64,000 nt of DNA from Paraburkholderia sp. BL23I1N1 (GCF_003610295.1 NZ_RAPV01000001.1:558001-622000); one strand, 5' to 3'. Shown: positions 10,513 through 21,081, numbered from the stretch's first letter. The notes: a model not told the origin generated them from the letters alone. Numbers and translations are program-made.

Positions 10513-11508
10513 CTATCTAATTCGGTCGGTGGCCGAAGTGGCGAAACCGGTGGAACGGCTGCCCGGCGTGCCGGCGCCGACGGCCGCGAACCACGCGCGC
10601 GCATTGGCGACGTCGCGCGCAATGGCGGCGGTCAGCGTTTCGAGGTCGACGTACTTTTCCTCGTCGCGCAGTTTTTTCAGGAATTCGACGCGCACGAGTT
10701 TGCCATACGCGTCGCCGTGCCAGTCGAGCAGGTGCACTTCGAGCAGCACGCGGCCGGAATCGTCGACGGTGGGGCGCAGACCGAGGCTGGCGACGCCCGG
10801 CAGCGGTTCGTCCGCCACGCCATGCACGCGAACCACAAAAATACCGGCGAGCGCCGGACGCTTGTGCGCGATCGGCAGATTGAGCGTGGGGAAACCGAGG
10901 TCGCGGCCGAGCTTCATGCCATGCACGACATGGCCGCCGATCAGGTAATCGCGGCCCAGCGCCGCACGCGCCGAGTCGAGATCGCCCGCCACCAGCGCCG
11001 CGCGTACGCCCGAGCTGGAAATGCGCGCGCCGGACGGATCGGCGACGGTCGCCATCTGTTCAACTTCGAACCCGTGCTGTTGACCCGCGGCCTTGAGCGA
11101 CGCGAAATCGCCCGCGCGCTTCGAGCCATAGCGGAAGTCGTCGCCGATCATCACCCAGCGGGCATGCAGCCCGTTGACAATGATCCGTTCGACAAACGTA
11201 TCCGGCGACTGGCTAGCGAAGGTGTGGTTGAAATGCTCGACCACCACGCGGTCGACGCCGTTGGTGCGCAGCGCCTCGAGCTTGTCGCGCAGCATCGCGA
11301 TGCGCGGCGGCGCGCCGGCCGGATTGAAGAACTCGCGCGGGTGCGGCTCGAAGGTCATCACGCAGACGGGCAGGCCGCGTGCATCGGCTGCGGCCCGGAC
11401 GTGGGCGAGCAAAGCCTGATGGCCGCGGTGGACACCGTCGAAGTTGCCGATGGTCAGTGCGCAGGGCGCACGGCTTTCAGCATTGGGAAGACCGCGGAAG
11501 ACTCTCAC
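10513..11508 (-). CDS. ribF: Bifunctional riboflavin kinase / FAD synthetase
   Basis: A 331-residue enzyme converting riboflavin to FMN and FMN to FAD with ATP. The N-terminal nucleotidyltransferase domain has [14 protein letters not shown] near residue 22 and the [10 protein letters not shown] segment. The C-terminal kinase domain has [20 protein letters not shown] and EVHLLDW. About 20 residues at the C-terminus are low-complexity and extend past the usual end. It is divergent from purN, so the promoter must lie within 11509-11626. Placement next to ileS and lspA is common in proteobacteria. Confidence 0.96.
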   Translation of the reverse strand: MRVFRGLPNAESRAPCALTIGNFDGVHRGHQALLAHVRAAADARGLPVCVMTFEPHPREFFNPAGAPPRIAMLRDKLEALRTNGVDRVVVEHFNHTFASQSPDTFVERIIVNGLHARWVMIGDDFRYGSKRAGDFASLKAAGQQHGFEVEQMATVADPSGARISSSGVRAALVAGDLDSARAALGRDYLIGGHVVHGMKLGRDLGFPTLNLPIAHKRPALAGIFVVRVHGVADEPLPGVASLGLRPTVDDSGRVLLEVHLLDWHGDAYGKLVRVEFLKKLRDEEKYVDLETLTAAIARDVANARAWFAAVGAGTPGSRSTGFATSATDRIR

Positions 11509-11626
11509 GATAGCGGGTTTCAGGTAGGGCGGCCGAGGTGCCGCAAAACAAACGATTATAAACGCTCAGCGCACCAGACGGCGGCGCGTCGCCGTTTCGG
11601 TGTCCCCCGAATGATAAAATCCGCGG

Positions 11627-12280
11627 ATGAAAAAACTCGTCATCCTGATTTCCGGACGGGGGAGCAACATGGAAGCTATCATTCGCGCCTGCGCGGACGA
11701 GGGCTGGGCGGCGCAAGTCGCCGCCGTGATTGCCAACCGTCCTGACGCCGCGGGCCTTGCGTTCGCGGCGTCGCACGGTATTGCCACGGCGGTGGTCGAT
11801 CACCGCCAGTTTCCGGATCGCGACAGCTTCGACGCCGCGCTGGCGAAAGAAATCGACGGCTTTGCCGCCGACCTGGTCGTGCTCGCCGGCTTCATGCGGG
11901 TGCTCACGCCTGGTTTCGTCGACCATTACGCCGGGCGCATGCTGAACGTGCACCCGTCGCTACTGCCGAGCTTTCCGGGTCTGAAAACCCATCAACAGGC
12001 GCTGGACGCCGGCGTGCGCTTGCACGGCGCGTCGGTGCATTTTGTCACGTCGCAGCTGGATCACGGGCCAATCGTCGCGCAGGCGGCCGTTCCCGTCGAG
12101 GCCGGCGACACCCCCGCCACGCTCGCCGAACGCGTGCTGGCAACCGAACACATTATCTATCCACGCGCGGTGCGCTGGTTCGTCGAAGGGCGTCTTGCTC
12201 TCGACGGCTTGCGTGTCACGCTTACGCCGCCGGAGCCGCAATGGCTCTTTGCCGGTCACACCGCCGGAGAGGGCGCATGA
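11627..12280 (+). CDS. purN: Phosphoribosylglycinamide formyltransferase
   Basis: A 217-residue enzyme of purine synthesis that transfers the formyl group of 10-formyltetrahydrofolate to GAR. The phosphate-binding ISGRGSNMEAI is near residue 8, and the catalytic Asn-His-Asp set lies in MLNVHPSLLPSFPGLKTH and SQLDHGPIVAQAAVPV. The stop overlaps the next start (ATGA), coupling it to the rRNA methyltransferase. Confidence 0.97.
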   Translation: MKKLVILISGRGSNMEAIIRACADEGWAAQVAAVIANRPDAAGLAFAASHGIATAVVDHRQFPDRDSFDAALAKEIDGFAADLVVLAGFMRVLTPGFVDHYAGRMLNVHPSLLPSFPGLKTHQQALDAGVRLHGASVHFVTSQLDHGPIVAQAAVPVEAGDTPATLAERVLATEHIIYPRAVRWFVEGRLALDGLRVTLTPPEPQWLFAGHTAGEGA

Positions 12281-13536
12281 GATTACATGGTTTTTTGATT
12301 GGACAAACCGAGACTTTGCTGGCTGAAGTCCTGAGACTGAACGGCCCGGCCGACGCCACCACCAGCCGCTTCTTCCGCGCGCACCCGAAGCTCGGGCACG
12401 GCGAGCGCGGTGTGATCGCCGAGGCGGTCTTCGCGGTGCTGCGCCGGCGCATGGAATTCGCCCATCTGGCCGAAAGCGGAGCGGGCAGCCCGGCGCGCCG
12501 CATGGCGCTGCTCGGCCTGATGCAGACGGCCGGACGCACGGCGCTCAAGCCGTTCTTGTCGGACACCGAATCGAACTGGCTCGAACACGTCGCGAAGATC
12601 GACCCTGAAAGCCTGCCGTTGCGAATTCGCCTGAATCTGCCCGATTGGATCTATCAGGCGCTCTCCAAGCGTTTCGAGCCCGAAGAACTGGCGCAACTGG
12701 CCGCTGCGCTGAATTATCCGGCGCCGCTGGACCTGCGCGCGAACCCGATCAAGGCAAGCCGCGACGACGTGCTGAACGCGCTGTCGAAGGCCGGCATCGA
12801 GGCCGGCGCCACACCGTTCGCGCCGTTCGGCGTGCGGGTGGTCGGCAAGCCGCCGCTCACCAAGCTGGACGCGTTCCAGCACGGCTGGCTCGAAGTCCAG
12901 GACGAGGGCAGCCAGCTACTGTGTTCGCTGGTCGCGCCCAAGCGCGGTGAAATGATCGTGGACTTCTGCGCGGGCGCGGGCGGCAAGACGCTGGCGCTGG
13001 GCGCGGCAATGCGCTCCACCGGGCGTTTGTACGCATTCGACATTTCCGAGCGGCGTTTGGCCAAGCTCAAGCCGCGCCTCGCGCGCAGCGGGCTGTCGAA
13101 CGTGAATCCGGTGCTGATCGACAGCGAGCACGACGCCAAGATCAAGCGGCTGGCCGGCAAGATCGACCGCGTGCTGGTCGACGCGCCGTGCAGCGGGTTG
13201 GGTACGCTGCGCCGCAATCCCGACCTGAAGTGGCGTCAGTCTCCGGAATCGGTGGCCGAACTGGCGCCGAAGCAGTCGTCGATTCTGGCCAGCGCCTCGC
13301 GTCTGGTGAAGAAGGGCGGCCGTCTCGTCTACGCAACCTGCTCGATTCTGGAAGCGGAAAACGAAGCCGTCGTTCAGCAGTTCCTCGCTGACCATCCGGA
13401 CTTCGCGTTGGTGCCGGCGCGCGACGTGCTCGCCGAGCAGCGCATCGACCTGGAAATGGGCGACTACCTGTCGCTGTGGCCGCACCGCCACGCCACTGAC
13501 GGCTTCTTCGCAGCCGTGCTGGAACGCCAGAGCTAA
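12277..13536 (+). CDS. RsmB-type rRNA (cytosine-C5) methyltransferase
   Basis: A 419-residue SAM-dependent RNA m5C methyltransferase of the RsmB/NOP2/Sun family. The SAM-binding DFCAGAGGKTLAL is near residue 227, the PC motif is DAPCSGLGTLRRNPDLKWR, and the second catalytic cysteine sits in YATCSILEAEN. An N-terminal helical region precedes the catalytic domain. It shares ATGA with purN. Its likely target is a cytosine in 16S rRNA, but which position cannot be read from the sequence; another RsmB paralogue is normally present near fmt. Confidence 0.9.
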   Translation: MRLHGFLIGQTETLLAEVLRLNGPADATTSRFFRAHPKLGHGERGVIAEAVFAVLRRRMEFAHLAESGAGSPARRMALLGLMQTAGRTALKPFLSDTESNWLEHVAKIDPESLPLRIRLNLPDWIYQALSKRFEPEELAQLAAALNYPAPLDLRANPIKASRDDVLNALSKAGIEAGATPFAPFGVRVVGKPPLTKLDAFQHGWLEVQDEGSQLLCSLVAPKRGEMIVDFCAGAGGKTLALGAAMRSTGRLYAFDISERRLAKLKPRLARSGLSNVNPVLIDSEHDAKIKRLAGKIDRVLVDAPCSGLGTLRRNPDLKWRQSPESVAELAPKQSSILASASRLVKKGGRLVYATCSILEAENEAVVQQFLADHPDFALVPARDVLAEQRIDLEMGDYLSLWPHRHATDGFFAAVLERQS

Positions 13537-13552
13537 ACGCAACAGGCTATCT

Positions 13553-13598
13553 GCCGGCGCGGCCGGGTTCTTGTCCTGAACCCGGTGTGCCGGCGATT
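13553..13598 (+). terminator. Probable terminator after the rRNA methyltransferase gene
   Basis: A two-part stem (GCCGGC 13553-13558 with GCCGGC 13588-13593; CCGGGTTC 13563-13570 with GAACCCGG 13578-13585) with an internal loop is followed by GATTTT. It is less regular than the other terminators in the window. Confidence 0.65.
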
Positions 13599-13609
13599 TT
13601 AGCGACATC

Positions 13610-14965
13610 ATGCAAAATCGGATTTTTCCTCACATGTTCAGCGACCTCGCGCGCGACTTCGGTCAGCCAGTCATGCTGTGGCAGGTCGGCGTGCTGCTTG
13701 GCACGCTCGCTGTCGCCTGGCTGCTCGCGCGACTGGTGCGCCGCTCGCTCGATCTGCGGCGCCAGACGCGTTACCAGACCCTGCGTTTCGGCGCGGAGAG
13801 CCTGAATCGCGCGTTCTTTCCGCTGATCGGCGCGGCGCTCGTCTGGCTCGCGCAAGCGATCACCGGCCAGTTCATGCACACGTCGCTGCTCGATCTGGCA
13901 CTGGTGCCGCTGTTCGGCATCGGTCTGATTTACATCGTGTTTTTCTTCGCACGGCGGGTCTTCAGTCAGGACGGCGCGAACCACCCGTGGCTGTTCCTGA
14001 TGGAGAAGGTCGTCTCGCTGGTCGTCTGGATCGGCATGGTGCTCACGGTGATGGGCATTCAGGACGACGTGATCGCGTGGATGGGCAGTGTGCGCTTCAG
14101 GGTCGCGAACGCGCACATGACCTTGCTCTCGCTCACCACGGGCCTCCTGTGGGTGTGCGTGACGATGATCGTCGCGATGTGGCTCGGCGCCACGTTCGAA
14201 GACCGCCTGATGCGCTCAAACACGCTCGACGCGAACCTCAAGGTGGTCGTGGCCCGGGTCGGGCGTGCAGCGTTCGTGCTGGGGGCGGTGCTGATCAGCC
14301 TGTCGCTGGTCGGGATCGACATTACCGTGCTGGGGGTATTCGGCGGCGCGCTGGGTGTGGGGCTTGGGTTCGGGCTGCAGAAGATTGCCAGCAATTACGT
14401 CTCGGGCTTCATCATCCTGATCGACCGCTCGCTGCGCATCGGCGACACGATCAATGTCAGTGGCCTGCAGGGCATGGTCACGCAGATCCGCACGCGTTAT
14501 ACAGTCGTGCGCGGCCTGGACGGCAACGAAACGCTGATCCCGAACGAAAAGCTGATTACGGACGTGGTGCAGAACCAGTCCTCTTATCTGACGCGTGGCT
14601 ACACCAAGGCGGCCGTGCAGGTCGCGTACTCCTCCGACGTCGAGCAGGCGATGGCGTTGCTCGCCCAGGCCGCACAGGGCGTCGCGCGGGTGTTGGAGGA
14701 GCCGGCGCCTACGTCCTATCTGGCCAGCTTTGGCGCCGACGGCATCAACCTCGAGCTGGGCTTCTGGATCGAAGATGCGGCGACGGGTACTGCCGGCGTG
14801 CGCTCGGCTGTGAATCGCAACATCTGGCGCCTGTTCTCCGAACATGGCATCTCCATTCCTTTCGCACAACGCGAAGTGCGAATCGTCGGCAACGTGAGCG
14901 ACGCAATGCCGCAAGCGGTAACAATGACCGCTCCCGCGGCCAATCAGGCGGACAGCGCCCGCTGA
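13610..14965 (+). CDS. MscS-family mechanosensitive ion channel
   Basis: A 451-residue membrane protein. Several hydrophobic segments fill the first 260 residues, followed by the pore helix and beta-domain signature GVFGGALGVGLGFGLQKIASNYVSGFIILIDRSLRIGD and LIPNEKLI. This is the conserved MscS core that opens under membrane tension to release solutes during osmotic downshock. It is longer than E. coli MscS (286 residues) by extra N-terminal helices. Start uncertain: the ATG at 13610 and another at 13634 both lack a strong ribosome binding site. Confidence 0.92.
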   Translation: MQNRIFPHMFSDLARDFGQPVMLWQVGVLLGTLAVAWLLARLVRRSLDLRRQTRYQTLRFGAESLNRAFFPLIGAALVWLAQAITGQFMHTSLLDLALVPLFGIGLIYIVFFFARRVFSQDGANHPWLFLMEKVVSLVVWIGMVLTVMGIQDDVIAWMGSVRFRVANAHMTLLSLTTGLLWVCVTMIVAMWLGATFEDRLMRSNTLDANLKVVVARVGRAAFVLGAVLISLSLVGIDITVLGVFGGALGVGLGFGLQKIASNYVSGFIILIDRSLRIGDTINVSGLQGMVTQIRTRYTVVRGLDGNETLIPNEKLITDVVQNQSSYLTRGYTKAAVQVAYSSDVEQAMALLAQAAQGVARVLEEPAPTSYLASFGADGINLELGFWIEDAATGTAGVRSAVNRNIWRLFSEHGISIPFAQREVRIVGNVSDAMPQAVTMTAPAANQADSAR

Positions 14966-15167
14966 CGGGCACTTCGAACCCGCCGGGGGGGTGAAAACAA
15001 CCTCCGGCGCGTTCCGTTCTCTTGATACCTCGCAAAAAATCCCTATTTGTTACAAACACTTGGAACGCTTCAAGTAGAATATCGTCCAATCCCGCTGTAT
15101 GCTTTCACTTTCTTGACACGCGCATTTTGCGTGTGTCTGGCGTCTCTTGTTCCACAGGTAAATTGCC

Positions 15168-16364
15168 TTGTTGAATTCCTTGCTCGATTTCCTTGCCCAC
15201 GGTCTGCTGCACTTCTCGTGGTGGCAACTTGTGCTGTACACGCTGGTCGCGACACACATCACGATCATTGGCGTGACGGTCTATCTGCATCGCTGCCAGG
15301 CGCACCGCGCGCTGGAGCTACATCCGATCGTCAGTCATTTTTTCCGTTTCTGGCTGTGGATGACCACCGGCATGCTGACCGGCCAATGGGCCGCGATTCA
15401 CCGTAAGCACCACGCCAAGTGCGAGACCGAAGAAGATCCGCACAGCCCGCAAACGCGCGGCATCTGGAAGGTGCTGCTCGAAGGCGCGGAACTGTATCGT
15501 TCCGAAGCCAAGAATGAAGAAACGATGCGCAAATTCAGTCACGGCACGCCGAATGACTGGATGGAACGCAACGTCTACACCAGGTACCCGATCCTCGGCG
15601 TGAGCCTGATGATGGTGCTGAACGTCGCGTTGTTCGGCGTTGTCGGCCTGACCATCTGGGCAGTGCAAATGGTGTGGATTCCGTTCTGGGCAGCCGGTGT
15701 GGTGAACGGCCTCGCGCACTGGTGGGGCTATCGCAACTTCAACTCGTCGGATGCCAGCACCAACATTTTCCCGTGGGGCATCATCATCGGCGGTGAAGAG
15801 CTGCACAACAATCACCACACGTATGCGACGTCGGCCAAGCTGTCGAACAAGTGGTACGAGTTCGATATCGGCTGGATGTACATCCGCATCATGTCCGCGT
15901 TCCGTCTGGCCAAGGTCAAGAAGGTCGCGCCTACGCCGCGCCTGACCACCGGCAAGCTGGTGCTCGATCAGGACACGTTGCAAGCCGTGCTGGCAAACCG
16001 CTATGAAGTGATGGCGCGTTACGGCAAGGCGCTCAAGCGTGCTTATCGCCAGGAGTTGGCGCATCTGAAGGAAGTCGGCGCGCGCGAGAAGTATCAGGTC
16101 ATGCGCGGTGCGCGTACCTGGTTCCATAAGGAAGAGGCGGGTCTCGATGAACCGCAGAAGCGCCAGTTGCCGCAAATTTTCGCGAACAGCCAGAAGCTCA
16201 AGACCTACATCGACATGCGTAATGAACTGGCGGCGATGTGGGAGCGTTCGAATGCTTCGCGCGATCAACTGCTGATTCAGTTGCAAGACTGGTGTCATCG
16301 CGCTGAGCAGAGCGGTATTAAAGCGCTGCAAGAATTCGCGCTGCGCCTGCGTCGCTATGCTTGA
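15168..16364 (+). CDS. Membrane fatty-acid (acyl-CoA type) desaturase
   Basis: A 398-residue integral-membrane di-iron desaturase, expected to introduce a cis double bond into a fatty acyl chain. The three histidine boxes are HRCQAH, HRKHH and HNNHH, in the order and spacing of the delta-9 acyl-CoA/acyl-lipid family. About 130 residues after the third box form a charged, helical tail. The start is a TTG at 15168 with ACAGG about 10 bases upstream; no ATG fits the conserved N-terminus. A strong terminator follows. Confidence 0.92.
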   Translation: MLNSLLDFLAHGLLHFSWWQLVLYTLVATHITIIGVTVYLHRCQAHRALELHPIVSHFFRFWLWMTTGMLTGQWAAIHRKHHAKCETEEDPHSPQTRGIWKVLLEGAELYRSEAKNEETMRKFSHGTPNDWMERNVYTRYPILGVSLMMVLNVALFGVVGLTIWAVQMVWIPFWAAGVVNGLAHWWGYRNFNSSDASTNIFPWGIIIGGEELHNNHHTYATSAKLSNKWYEFDIGWMYIRIMSAFRLAKVKKVAPTPRLTTGKLVLDQDTLQAVLANRYEVMARYGKALKRAYRQELAHLKEVGAREKYQVMRGARTWFHKEEAGLDEPQKRQLPQIFANSQKLKTYIDMRNELAAMWERSNASRDQLLIQLQDWCHRAEQSGIKALQEFALRLRRYA

Positions 16365-16407
16365 CCGTATGCCCGATCGCGAAATCTATTAAAATTTCGT
16401 TACGTCA

Positions 16408-16437
16408 CAAAACCCCGCGTTGGCGGGGTTTTGCTTT
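16408..16437 (+). terminator. Intrinsic terminator after the desaturase
   Basis: An 8-bp stem AACCCCGC / GCGGGGTT (16411-16418, 16423-16430) with a GTTG loop and flanking A and T runs, ending TTTTGCTTTTT on the plus strand. Confidence 0.92.
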
Positions 16438-16506
16438 TTGGGCCGCGGCAATTTCAACGGTACGCGATTGACAGTCCGCGGCGGCAGAGCGAAGGCAGAG
16501 GAGATC

Positions 16507-17646
16507 ATGGATCAGCAGGCGATCAGGGCCGTCGAATACGACCGGCCACAGGCACTGGGCACGACCTGCGGGATCGGGCAGGCATGGGCGAAGGTGCCCG
16601 ACGCGCCTTCGGCGGAAAAGAAGGTGGCGTTGAAGCAGCGCATCCGCGCATTGCTTAAGCGTGAGAAAGCCGTGCTCGTTGCGCACTATTATGTCGACGC
16701 GGAACTCCAGGAACTCGCCGACGAAACCGGTGGCTGTGTGGCCGATTCGCTGGAGATGGCGCGTTTCGGTCGCGATCATGAGGCCCAAACGCTGGTGGTG
16801 GCGGGCGTGCGCTTCATGGGCGAGACCGCGAAAATCCTGAGCCCGGACAAGCGCATTCTGATGCCCGATCTCGACGCGACTTGCTCGCTCGATCTGGGCT
16901 GTCCGGTCGATGAATTCTCGGCTTTCTGCGACGCTCATCCGGATCGCACGGTGGTCGTGTACGCGAACACCAGCGCGGCCGTCAAGGCGCGTGCGGACTG
17001 GATGGTGACGTCGTCGATCGGGCTGGAAATCGTTGCCGATCTGCATGCACGCGGCGAAAAGATCATCTGGGCGCCGGATCGGCACCTCGGCAGCTACATC
17101 CAGAGCAAGACTGGCGCCGACATGTTGCTGTGGCAGGGCTCGTGTCTCGTGCACGACGAATTCAAAGGCATCGAACTCGATCTGCTGCGCGCCGAATATC
17201 CGGGCGCGAAAGTGCTGGTGCATCCTGAGTCGCCGGCCAACGTGGTCGCACAAGCGGACGTGGTGGGTTCGACTACCCGGTTGATCGACGCCGCGCAAAA
17301 ACTCGACGCGACGCATTTCATCGTGGCGACCGATCTCGGCATTCTGCACAAGATGCAGCTCGCCGCGCCCGGCAAGACGTTGATTGCCGCGCCCACGGCC
17401 GGCAACAGCGCGACCTGCAAGAGCTGCGCGCATTGTCCGTGGATGGCGATGAACGGCCTCGCCAATCTGGCCGACGTGCTCGAACGCGGCCACAACGAAA
17501 TTTTCGTCGATCGAGCGATCGGCGAGCGGGCGCGTCTGCCGATTGACCGGATGCTCGACTTCGCGGCGCGTCACAAGAAGCGCGTACAGGCCAGCGGCGA
17601 TCTCGCGCGCGACGCGCAACTGTATTCGAACGTAGGAGCGGCGTAA
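16507..17646 (+). CDS. nadA: Quinolinate synthase A
   Basis: A 379-residue [4Fe-4S] enzyme that condenses iminoaspartate (from NadB) with dihydroxyacetone phosphate to quinolinate, the second step of NAD synthesis from aspartate. Cluster cysteines are visible in CSLDLGC and [13 protein letters not shown], and the [17 protein letters not shown] segment is characteristic. The ATG at 16507 follows GAGGAG. The stop shares its final A with the nadC start (TAATG). Confidence 0.97.
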   Translation: MDQQAIRAVEYDRPQALGTTCGIGQAWAKVPDAPSAEKKVALKQRIRALLKREKAVLVAHYYVDAELQELADETGGCVADSLEMARFGRDHEAQTLVVAGVRFMGETAKILSPDKRILMPDLDATCSLDLGCPVDEFSAFCDAHPDRTVVVYANTSAAVKARADWMVTSSIGLEIVADLHARGEKIIWAPDRHLGSYIQSKTGADMLLWQGSCLVHDEFKGIELDLLRAEYPGAKVLVHPESPANVVAQADVVGSTTRLIDAAQKLDATHFIVATDLGILHKMQLAAPGKTLIAAPTAGNSATCKSCAHCPWMAMNGLANLADVLERGHNEIFVDRAIGERARLPIDRMLDFAARHKKRVQASGDLARDAQLYSNVGAA

Positions 17647-18545
17647 TGGGGGCGGTGGAACGCAATCAGGGCGAAGCGGTGTCGCCGCTGTTCGCAGAGA
17701 TTCGTGCGCAGTACGGCGCGGCATTCGATGCCGCGCTCGCACGCAACGTTGCTGACGCGCTTGTGGAAGATATTGGCGCAGGCGATCAGACCGGCCGTCT
17801 TGTCCCCGCAGACGACGTGCGCGATGCACGCATCATCGTGCGCGAAGAGGCCGTGCTGTGCGGCGTGCCCTGGTTCAATGCAGTGATGCGCCAGGTCGAT
17901 CCCCGTATTGATGTGCAGTGGTGCTATCGCGAGGGCGATCGTATGGCGGCGGATACGCCGGTCTGCGAACTGCGCGGCCCGGTTCGAGCGCTATTAACGG
18001 CTGAACGCAATGCGCTGAATTTCCTGCAACTGCTGTCGGGCGTGGCGAGCGCAACGCGTCGTTATGTCGACGCAATTGCTCACACGCAAACGCGCATCCT
18101 CGATACGCGCAAGACTTTGCCGGGCCTGCGGCTCGCGCAGAAATACGCAGTGCGCGTGGGCGGCGGGGCGAATCAGCGGCTTGCCTTGTACGACGGCATT
18201 CTGATCAAGGAAAACCATATCGCCGCAGCGGGCGGTGTCGGCGCAGCAATGGATGCGGCACTTGCGCTGAATGCGGGTGTGTCGATCCAGATCGAAGTCG
18301 AAACGCTGGCGCAATTGGAAACCGCACTGGCGCATCGTGCGCAATCCATTCTGCTGGACAACTTTTCGTTCGATGCGATGCGCGACGCCGTGCGTATCAC
18401 GGCAGGGCGGGCGGTGCTGGAGGTGTCGGGTGGGGTGAACTTCGAGACGGTGCGGACCATCGCGGAGACGGGTGTCGATCGGGTGTCGATCGGCGCGCTG
18501 ACCAAAGATGTACGCGCAACGGATTACTCGATGCGGATCGTCTGA
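17646..18545 (+). CDS. nadC: Nicotinate-nucleotide pyrophosphorylase (carboxylating)
   Basis: A 299-residue quinolinate phosphoribosyltransferase making nicotinate mononucleotide from quinolinate and PRPP. Family motifs include EDIGAGDQT, ERNALNFLQLLSGVA, DTRKTLPGLRLAQKYAVRVGGG and LIKENHI. It is translationally coupled to nadA by a one-base overlap. Confidence 0.97.
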   Translation: MGAVERNQGEAVSPLFAEIRAQYGAAFDAALARNVADALVEDIGAGDQTGRLVPADDVRDARIIVREEAVLCGVPWFNAVMRQVDPRIDVQWCYREGDRMAADTPVCELRGPVRALLTAERNALNFLQLLSGVASATRRYVDAIAHTQTRILDTRKTLPGLRLAQKYAVRVGGGANQRLALYDGILIKENHIAAAGGVGAAMDAALALNAGVSIQIEVETLAQLETALAHRAQSILLDNFSFDAMRDAVRITAGRAVLEVSGGVNFETVRTIAETGVDRVSIGALTKDVRATDYSMRIV

Positions 18546-18592
18546 GCCGCGCGCCTGAGCGTTCGCGATCAAAGAAAAAGTAATGAAAGAAA

Positions 18593-18622
18593 CCATCGCT
18601 GGGAAACCGGCGATGGCTTTTT
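18593..18622 (+). terminator. Intrinsic terminator after nadC
   Basis: A 10-bp stem (18593-18602 with 18607-18616, one G-T pair) closed by a GAAA tetraloop and followed by CTTTTT. It lies between the convergent nadC and nadB genes. Confidence 0.92.
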
Positions 18623-18639
18623 CACATCAGCATTGGCAA

Positions 18640-20238
18640 TCACACGTTGCGGTTACGCACATGCTCGGGCGACAGTACCGTCGGCAGCGCCTTCGGCAAC
18701 GTGGCTGGCCAATCGCGGCTGAAGTGCAGGCCGCGGCTTTCACGCCGTGAGCGCGCGCCTTCAACGATCAGCGACGCCACGTCGACCAGATTGCGCAGCT
18801 CAAGCAAATCTCGGCTCACCTTGAAGTTCGCGTAATACTCGTGAATCTCGTCACGCAGCAAGGCAAGCCGATGCTTGGCGCGCGCAAGCCGCTTGTCCGT
18901 GCGTACGATGCCGACGTAGTTCCACATCAGGCGGCGCAGTTCATCCCAGTTGTGCGCGACCACCACTTCTTCGTCCGGATCGGACACGCGGCTTTCGTCC
19001 CAATCCGGCAGCGGCGCATGTACGGCGGCGCTGAAGCCTTGTTCTTCGATGGCCTGCGCGGCGGAACGTCCGATCACGAGACACTCGAGCAAGGAGTTGC
19101 TGGCGAGCCGGTTCGCGCCGTGCAGGCCAGTACATGACGTTTCACCGACCGCATAGAGGCCCGCGAGGTCGGTGCGGCCTGCCAGATCCGTCACGACACC
19201 GCCGCACGTGTAGTGCGCGGCAGGCACAACCGGAATGGGCTCTTTGGTGATGTCGATGCCGAATTCGAGGCAGCGGGCCAGAATCGTCGGGAAGTGTTCG
19301 CGCAGGAACTCAGGCGACTGATGGCTGATGTCGAGATACACGCAATCGATGCCGCGTTTCTTGATCTCGAAGTCGATCGCGCGCGCGACGATGTCGCGCG
19401 GCGCGAGTTCGGCGCGTTCGTCATGGTTCGGCATGAAGCGCGTGCCGTCCGGCAGCTTCAGAATGCCGCCTTCGCCGCGCACCGCTTCCGAGATCAGGAA
19501 CGACTTCGCATAAGGGTGGAACAGGCAGGTCGGATGGAACTGGATGAATTCCATGTTCGACACGCGGCAGCCCGCGCGCCAGGCCATCGCGATGCCGTCG
19601 CCGGTCGCGGTGTCGGGATTGGTGGTGTACAGATAGACCTTGCCGGCGCCGCCGGTGGCGAGCACGGTATGCGGTGCTTCGATTGTCACGGTGCGGCCGC
19701 TTTGCAGATCGAGCGCATACAGACCGTGGCAACGACGGCCAGGCAGACCGAGGCGGTCGGACGTGATCAGGTCGATTGCGTAGTGGTCTTCAAGCAGGGT
19801 GATGTTTGGATGACGACGCACACGCTCGCTGAGCGTGGCGACCACTGCATGGCCCGTTGCATCAGCAGCATGAATGATCCGGCGATGGCTATGGCCGCCT
19901 TCGCGTGTCAGATGAAAGCCGAGTTCGGCGTCGTCGTCTTTAGTGAATGGCACGCCTTGCTCGATCAGCCATTCGATTGCGGCACGCCCATGCTCGACGA
20001 TAAAGCGTGTCGCCGCCTCGTCGCACAAGCCGCCGCCGGCGATCAACGTGTCGCGCACATGGTTTTCGATGCTGTCGGCCGAATCCAGTACGGCGGCGAT
20101 TCCGCCTTGCGCCCAATCGCTCGCGCCTTCGGTCATCGATCGCTTGGCGACCACCGCAACCCGCCGGGTCTCCGCAAGATTGAGCGCAACGCTCAAACCT
20201 GCCAGACCGCTACCGACAATCGCTACATCGAATTCCAT
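18640..20238 (-). CDS. nadB: L-aspartate oxidase
   Basis: A 532-residue FAD enzyme that oxidises aspartate to iminoaspartate, the first step of NAD synthesis, feeding NadA. The FAD fold begins at [15 protein letters not shown] (residue 6). The succinate dehydrogenase-like features [28 protein letters not shown] and [19 protein letters not shown] are present. The ATG at 20238 was chosen because GGAG sits about 9 bases upstream; two in-frame ATGs further up (20247, 20268) are poorer, and the extended frame continues through non-conserved sequence. It faces nadAC instead of sharing their operon. Confidence 0.96.
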   Translation of the reverse strand: MEFDVAIVGSGLAGLSVALNLAETRRVAVVAKRSMTEGASDWAQGGIAAVLDSADSIENHVRDTLIAGGGLCDEAATRFIVEHGRAAIEWLIEQGVPFTKDDDAELGFHLTREGGHSHRRIIHAADATGHAVVATLSERVRRHPNITLLEDHYAIDLITSDRLGLPGRRCHGLYALDLQSGRTVTIEAPHTVLATGGAGKVYLYTTNPDTATGDGIAMAWRAGCRVSNMEFIQFHPTCLFHPYAKSFLISEAVRGEGGILKLPDGTRFMPNHDERAELAPRDIVARAIDFEIKKRGIDCVYLDISHQSPEFLREHFPTILARCLEFGIDITKEPIPVVPAAHYTCGGVVTDLAGRTDLAGLYAVGETSCTGLHGANRLASNSLLECLVIGRSAAQAIEEQGFSAAVHAPLPDWDESRVSDPDEEVVVAHNWDELRRLMWNYVGIVRTDKRLARAKHRLALLRDEIHEYYANFKVSRDLLELRNLVDVASLIVEGARSRRESRGLHFSRDWPATLPKALPTVLSPEHVRNRNV

Positions 20239-20415
20239 CGCCTGCATCTCCGTCTTTCGTTTTGCCATGACGGCGTGCGGTTCGCACGCCGCTAAAACGA
20301 GAAAGGATACGCGCCACGACGGATGAGGGAAAGCTGGCCGAACCGGATAAGACTGTCCTGGCCGGTAGAGGACAGCTAAAGGGCAGCTAGACAGTGCGAT
20401 GCCGGGACGCAGAAA

Positions 20416-20450
20416 ACAAAAAAGCCTCGCACGAATACGAGGCTTTTTTT
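20416..20450. terminator. Terminator after rpmG (near-symmetrical)
   Basis: AAGCCTCG (20422-20429) and CGAGGCTT (20438-20445) form an 8-bp stem with A-run on one side and T-run on the other, so it can work on both strands. The gene that needs it is rpmG, arriving on the minus strand. Confidence 0.92.
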
Positions 20451-20486
20451 GCAAACTTTTTGCCTTCGTCAGGCAGAAACCAAGAT

Positions 20487-20654
20487 TTATTTAATCTTGG
20501 TTTCCTTGTAGTCAACGTGCTTACGGACGACCGGATCAAATTTCTTGATCAGCATCTTTTCCGGCATGTTGCGTTTGTTCTTCGTCGTCGTGTAGAAGTG
20601 ACCCGTGCCTGCGGTCGATTCCAGCTTGATCTTGTCGCGTGCGCCTTTCGCCAT
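20487..20654 (-). CDS. rpmG: 50S ribosomal protein L33
   Basis: A 55-residue ribosomal protein, [20 protein letters not shown] at the N-terminus and ending [10 protein letters not shown]. The sequence is rich in Lys and Arg and has the zinc-free C-minus form (no CXXC pairs). It lies directly downstream of rpmB on the same strand, with TAAGGAG before its ATG, as in many proteobacteria. Confidence 0.97.
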   Translation of the reverse strand: MAKGARDKIKLESTAGTGHFYTTTKNKRNMPEKMLIKKFDPVVRKHVDYKETKIK

Positions 20655-20664
20655 GATTTACTCC

Positions 20665-20898
20665 TTAGGCTTCACCGCGTGCGCGCAGATCTGCGAGCAC
20701 AGCGTCGATACCGTTCTTGTCGATCAGGCGCAGGCCGGCGTTCGAAACGCGCAGACGCACCCAACGGTTTTCGCTTTCCACCCAAATACGGCGGTTTTGC
20801 AGGTTCGGGAGGAACCGGCGCTTGGTTTTGTTGTTCGCGTGGGAAACGTTGTTGCCGCTCATCGGCGCTTTCCCAGTTACTTGGCATACGCGTGCCAT
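20665..20898 (-). CDS. rpmB: 50S ribosomal protein L28
   Basis: A 77-residue basic ribosomal protein. The N-terminal [29 protein letters not shown] and central [18 protein letters not shown] are diagnostic. AGGAG lies before the ATG at 20898, and a candidate promoter is at 21052-21081. It is cotranscribed with rpmG, 10 bases downstream. Confidence 0.98.
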   Translation of the reverse strand: MARVCQVTGKAPMSGNNVSHANNKTKRRFLPNLQNRRIWVESENRWVRLRVSNAGLRLIDKNGIDAVLADLRARGEA

Positions 20899-21051
20899 GA
20901 GAGCACTCCTAATACGCTAATTCTGAGTTCGAACGCCGTGAAAGTTTCCCGAAAAGAGCCGCGCTGAGAGTTTATTGAAACTCGAGGCACGTTTCCTTTC
21001 CGGAACGCCTTGGTGGCTTCGGAACAGGGGGTTGGAAATAGGCAAACCGGA

Positions 21052-21081
21052 ATTCTAGCAGAAAAAAAGCCGCAAAATCAA
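21052..21081 (-). promoter_or_regulatory. Candidate promoter of rpmB-rpmG
   Basis: On the minus strand TTGATT (21081-21076), 18 bases, then TAGAAT (21057-21052). It lies about 150 bases upstream of the rpmB start and downstream of radC, consistent with independent ribosomal-protein expression. Confidence 0.45.

Noticed and set aside
10429..11745. A 438-codon plus-strand frame opposite ribF
   Set aside because: Antisense to ribF and running into purN; low-complexity product.
13678..14994. A 438-codon frame overlapping the MscS gene
   Set aside because: Same strand, shifted frame; Arg-rich product with no match to any known fold.
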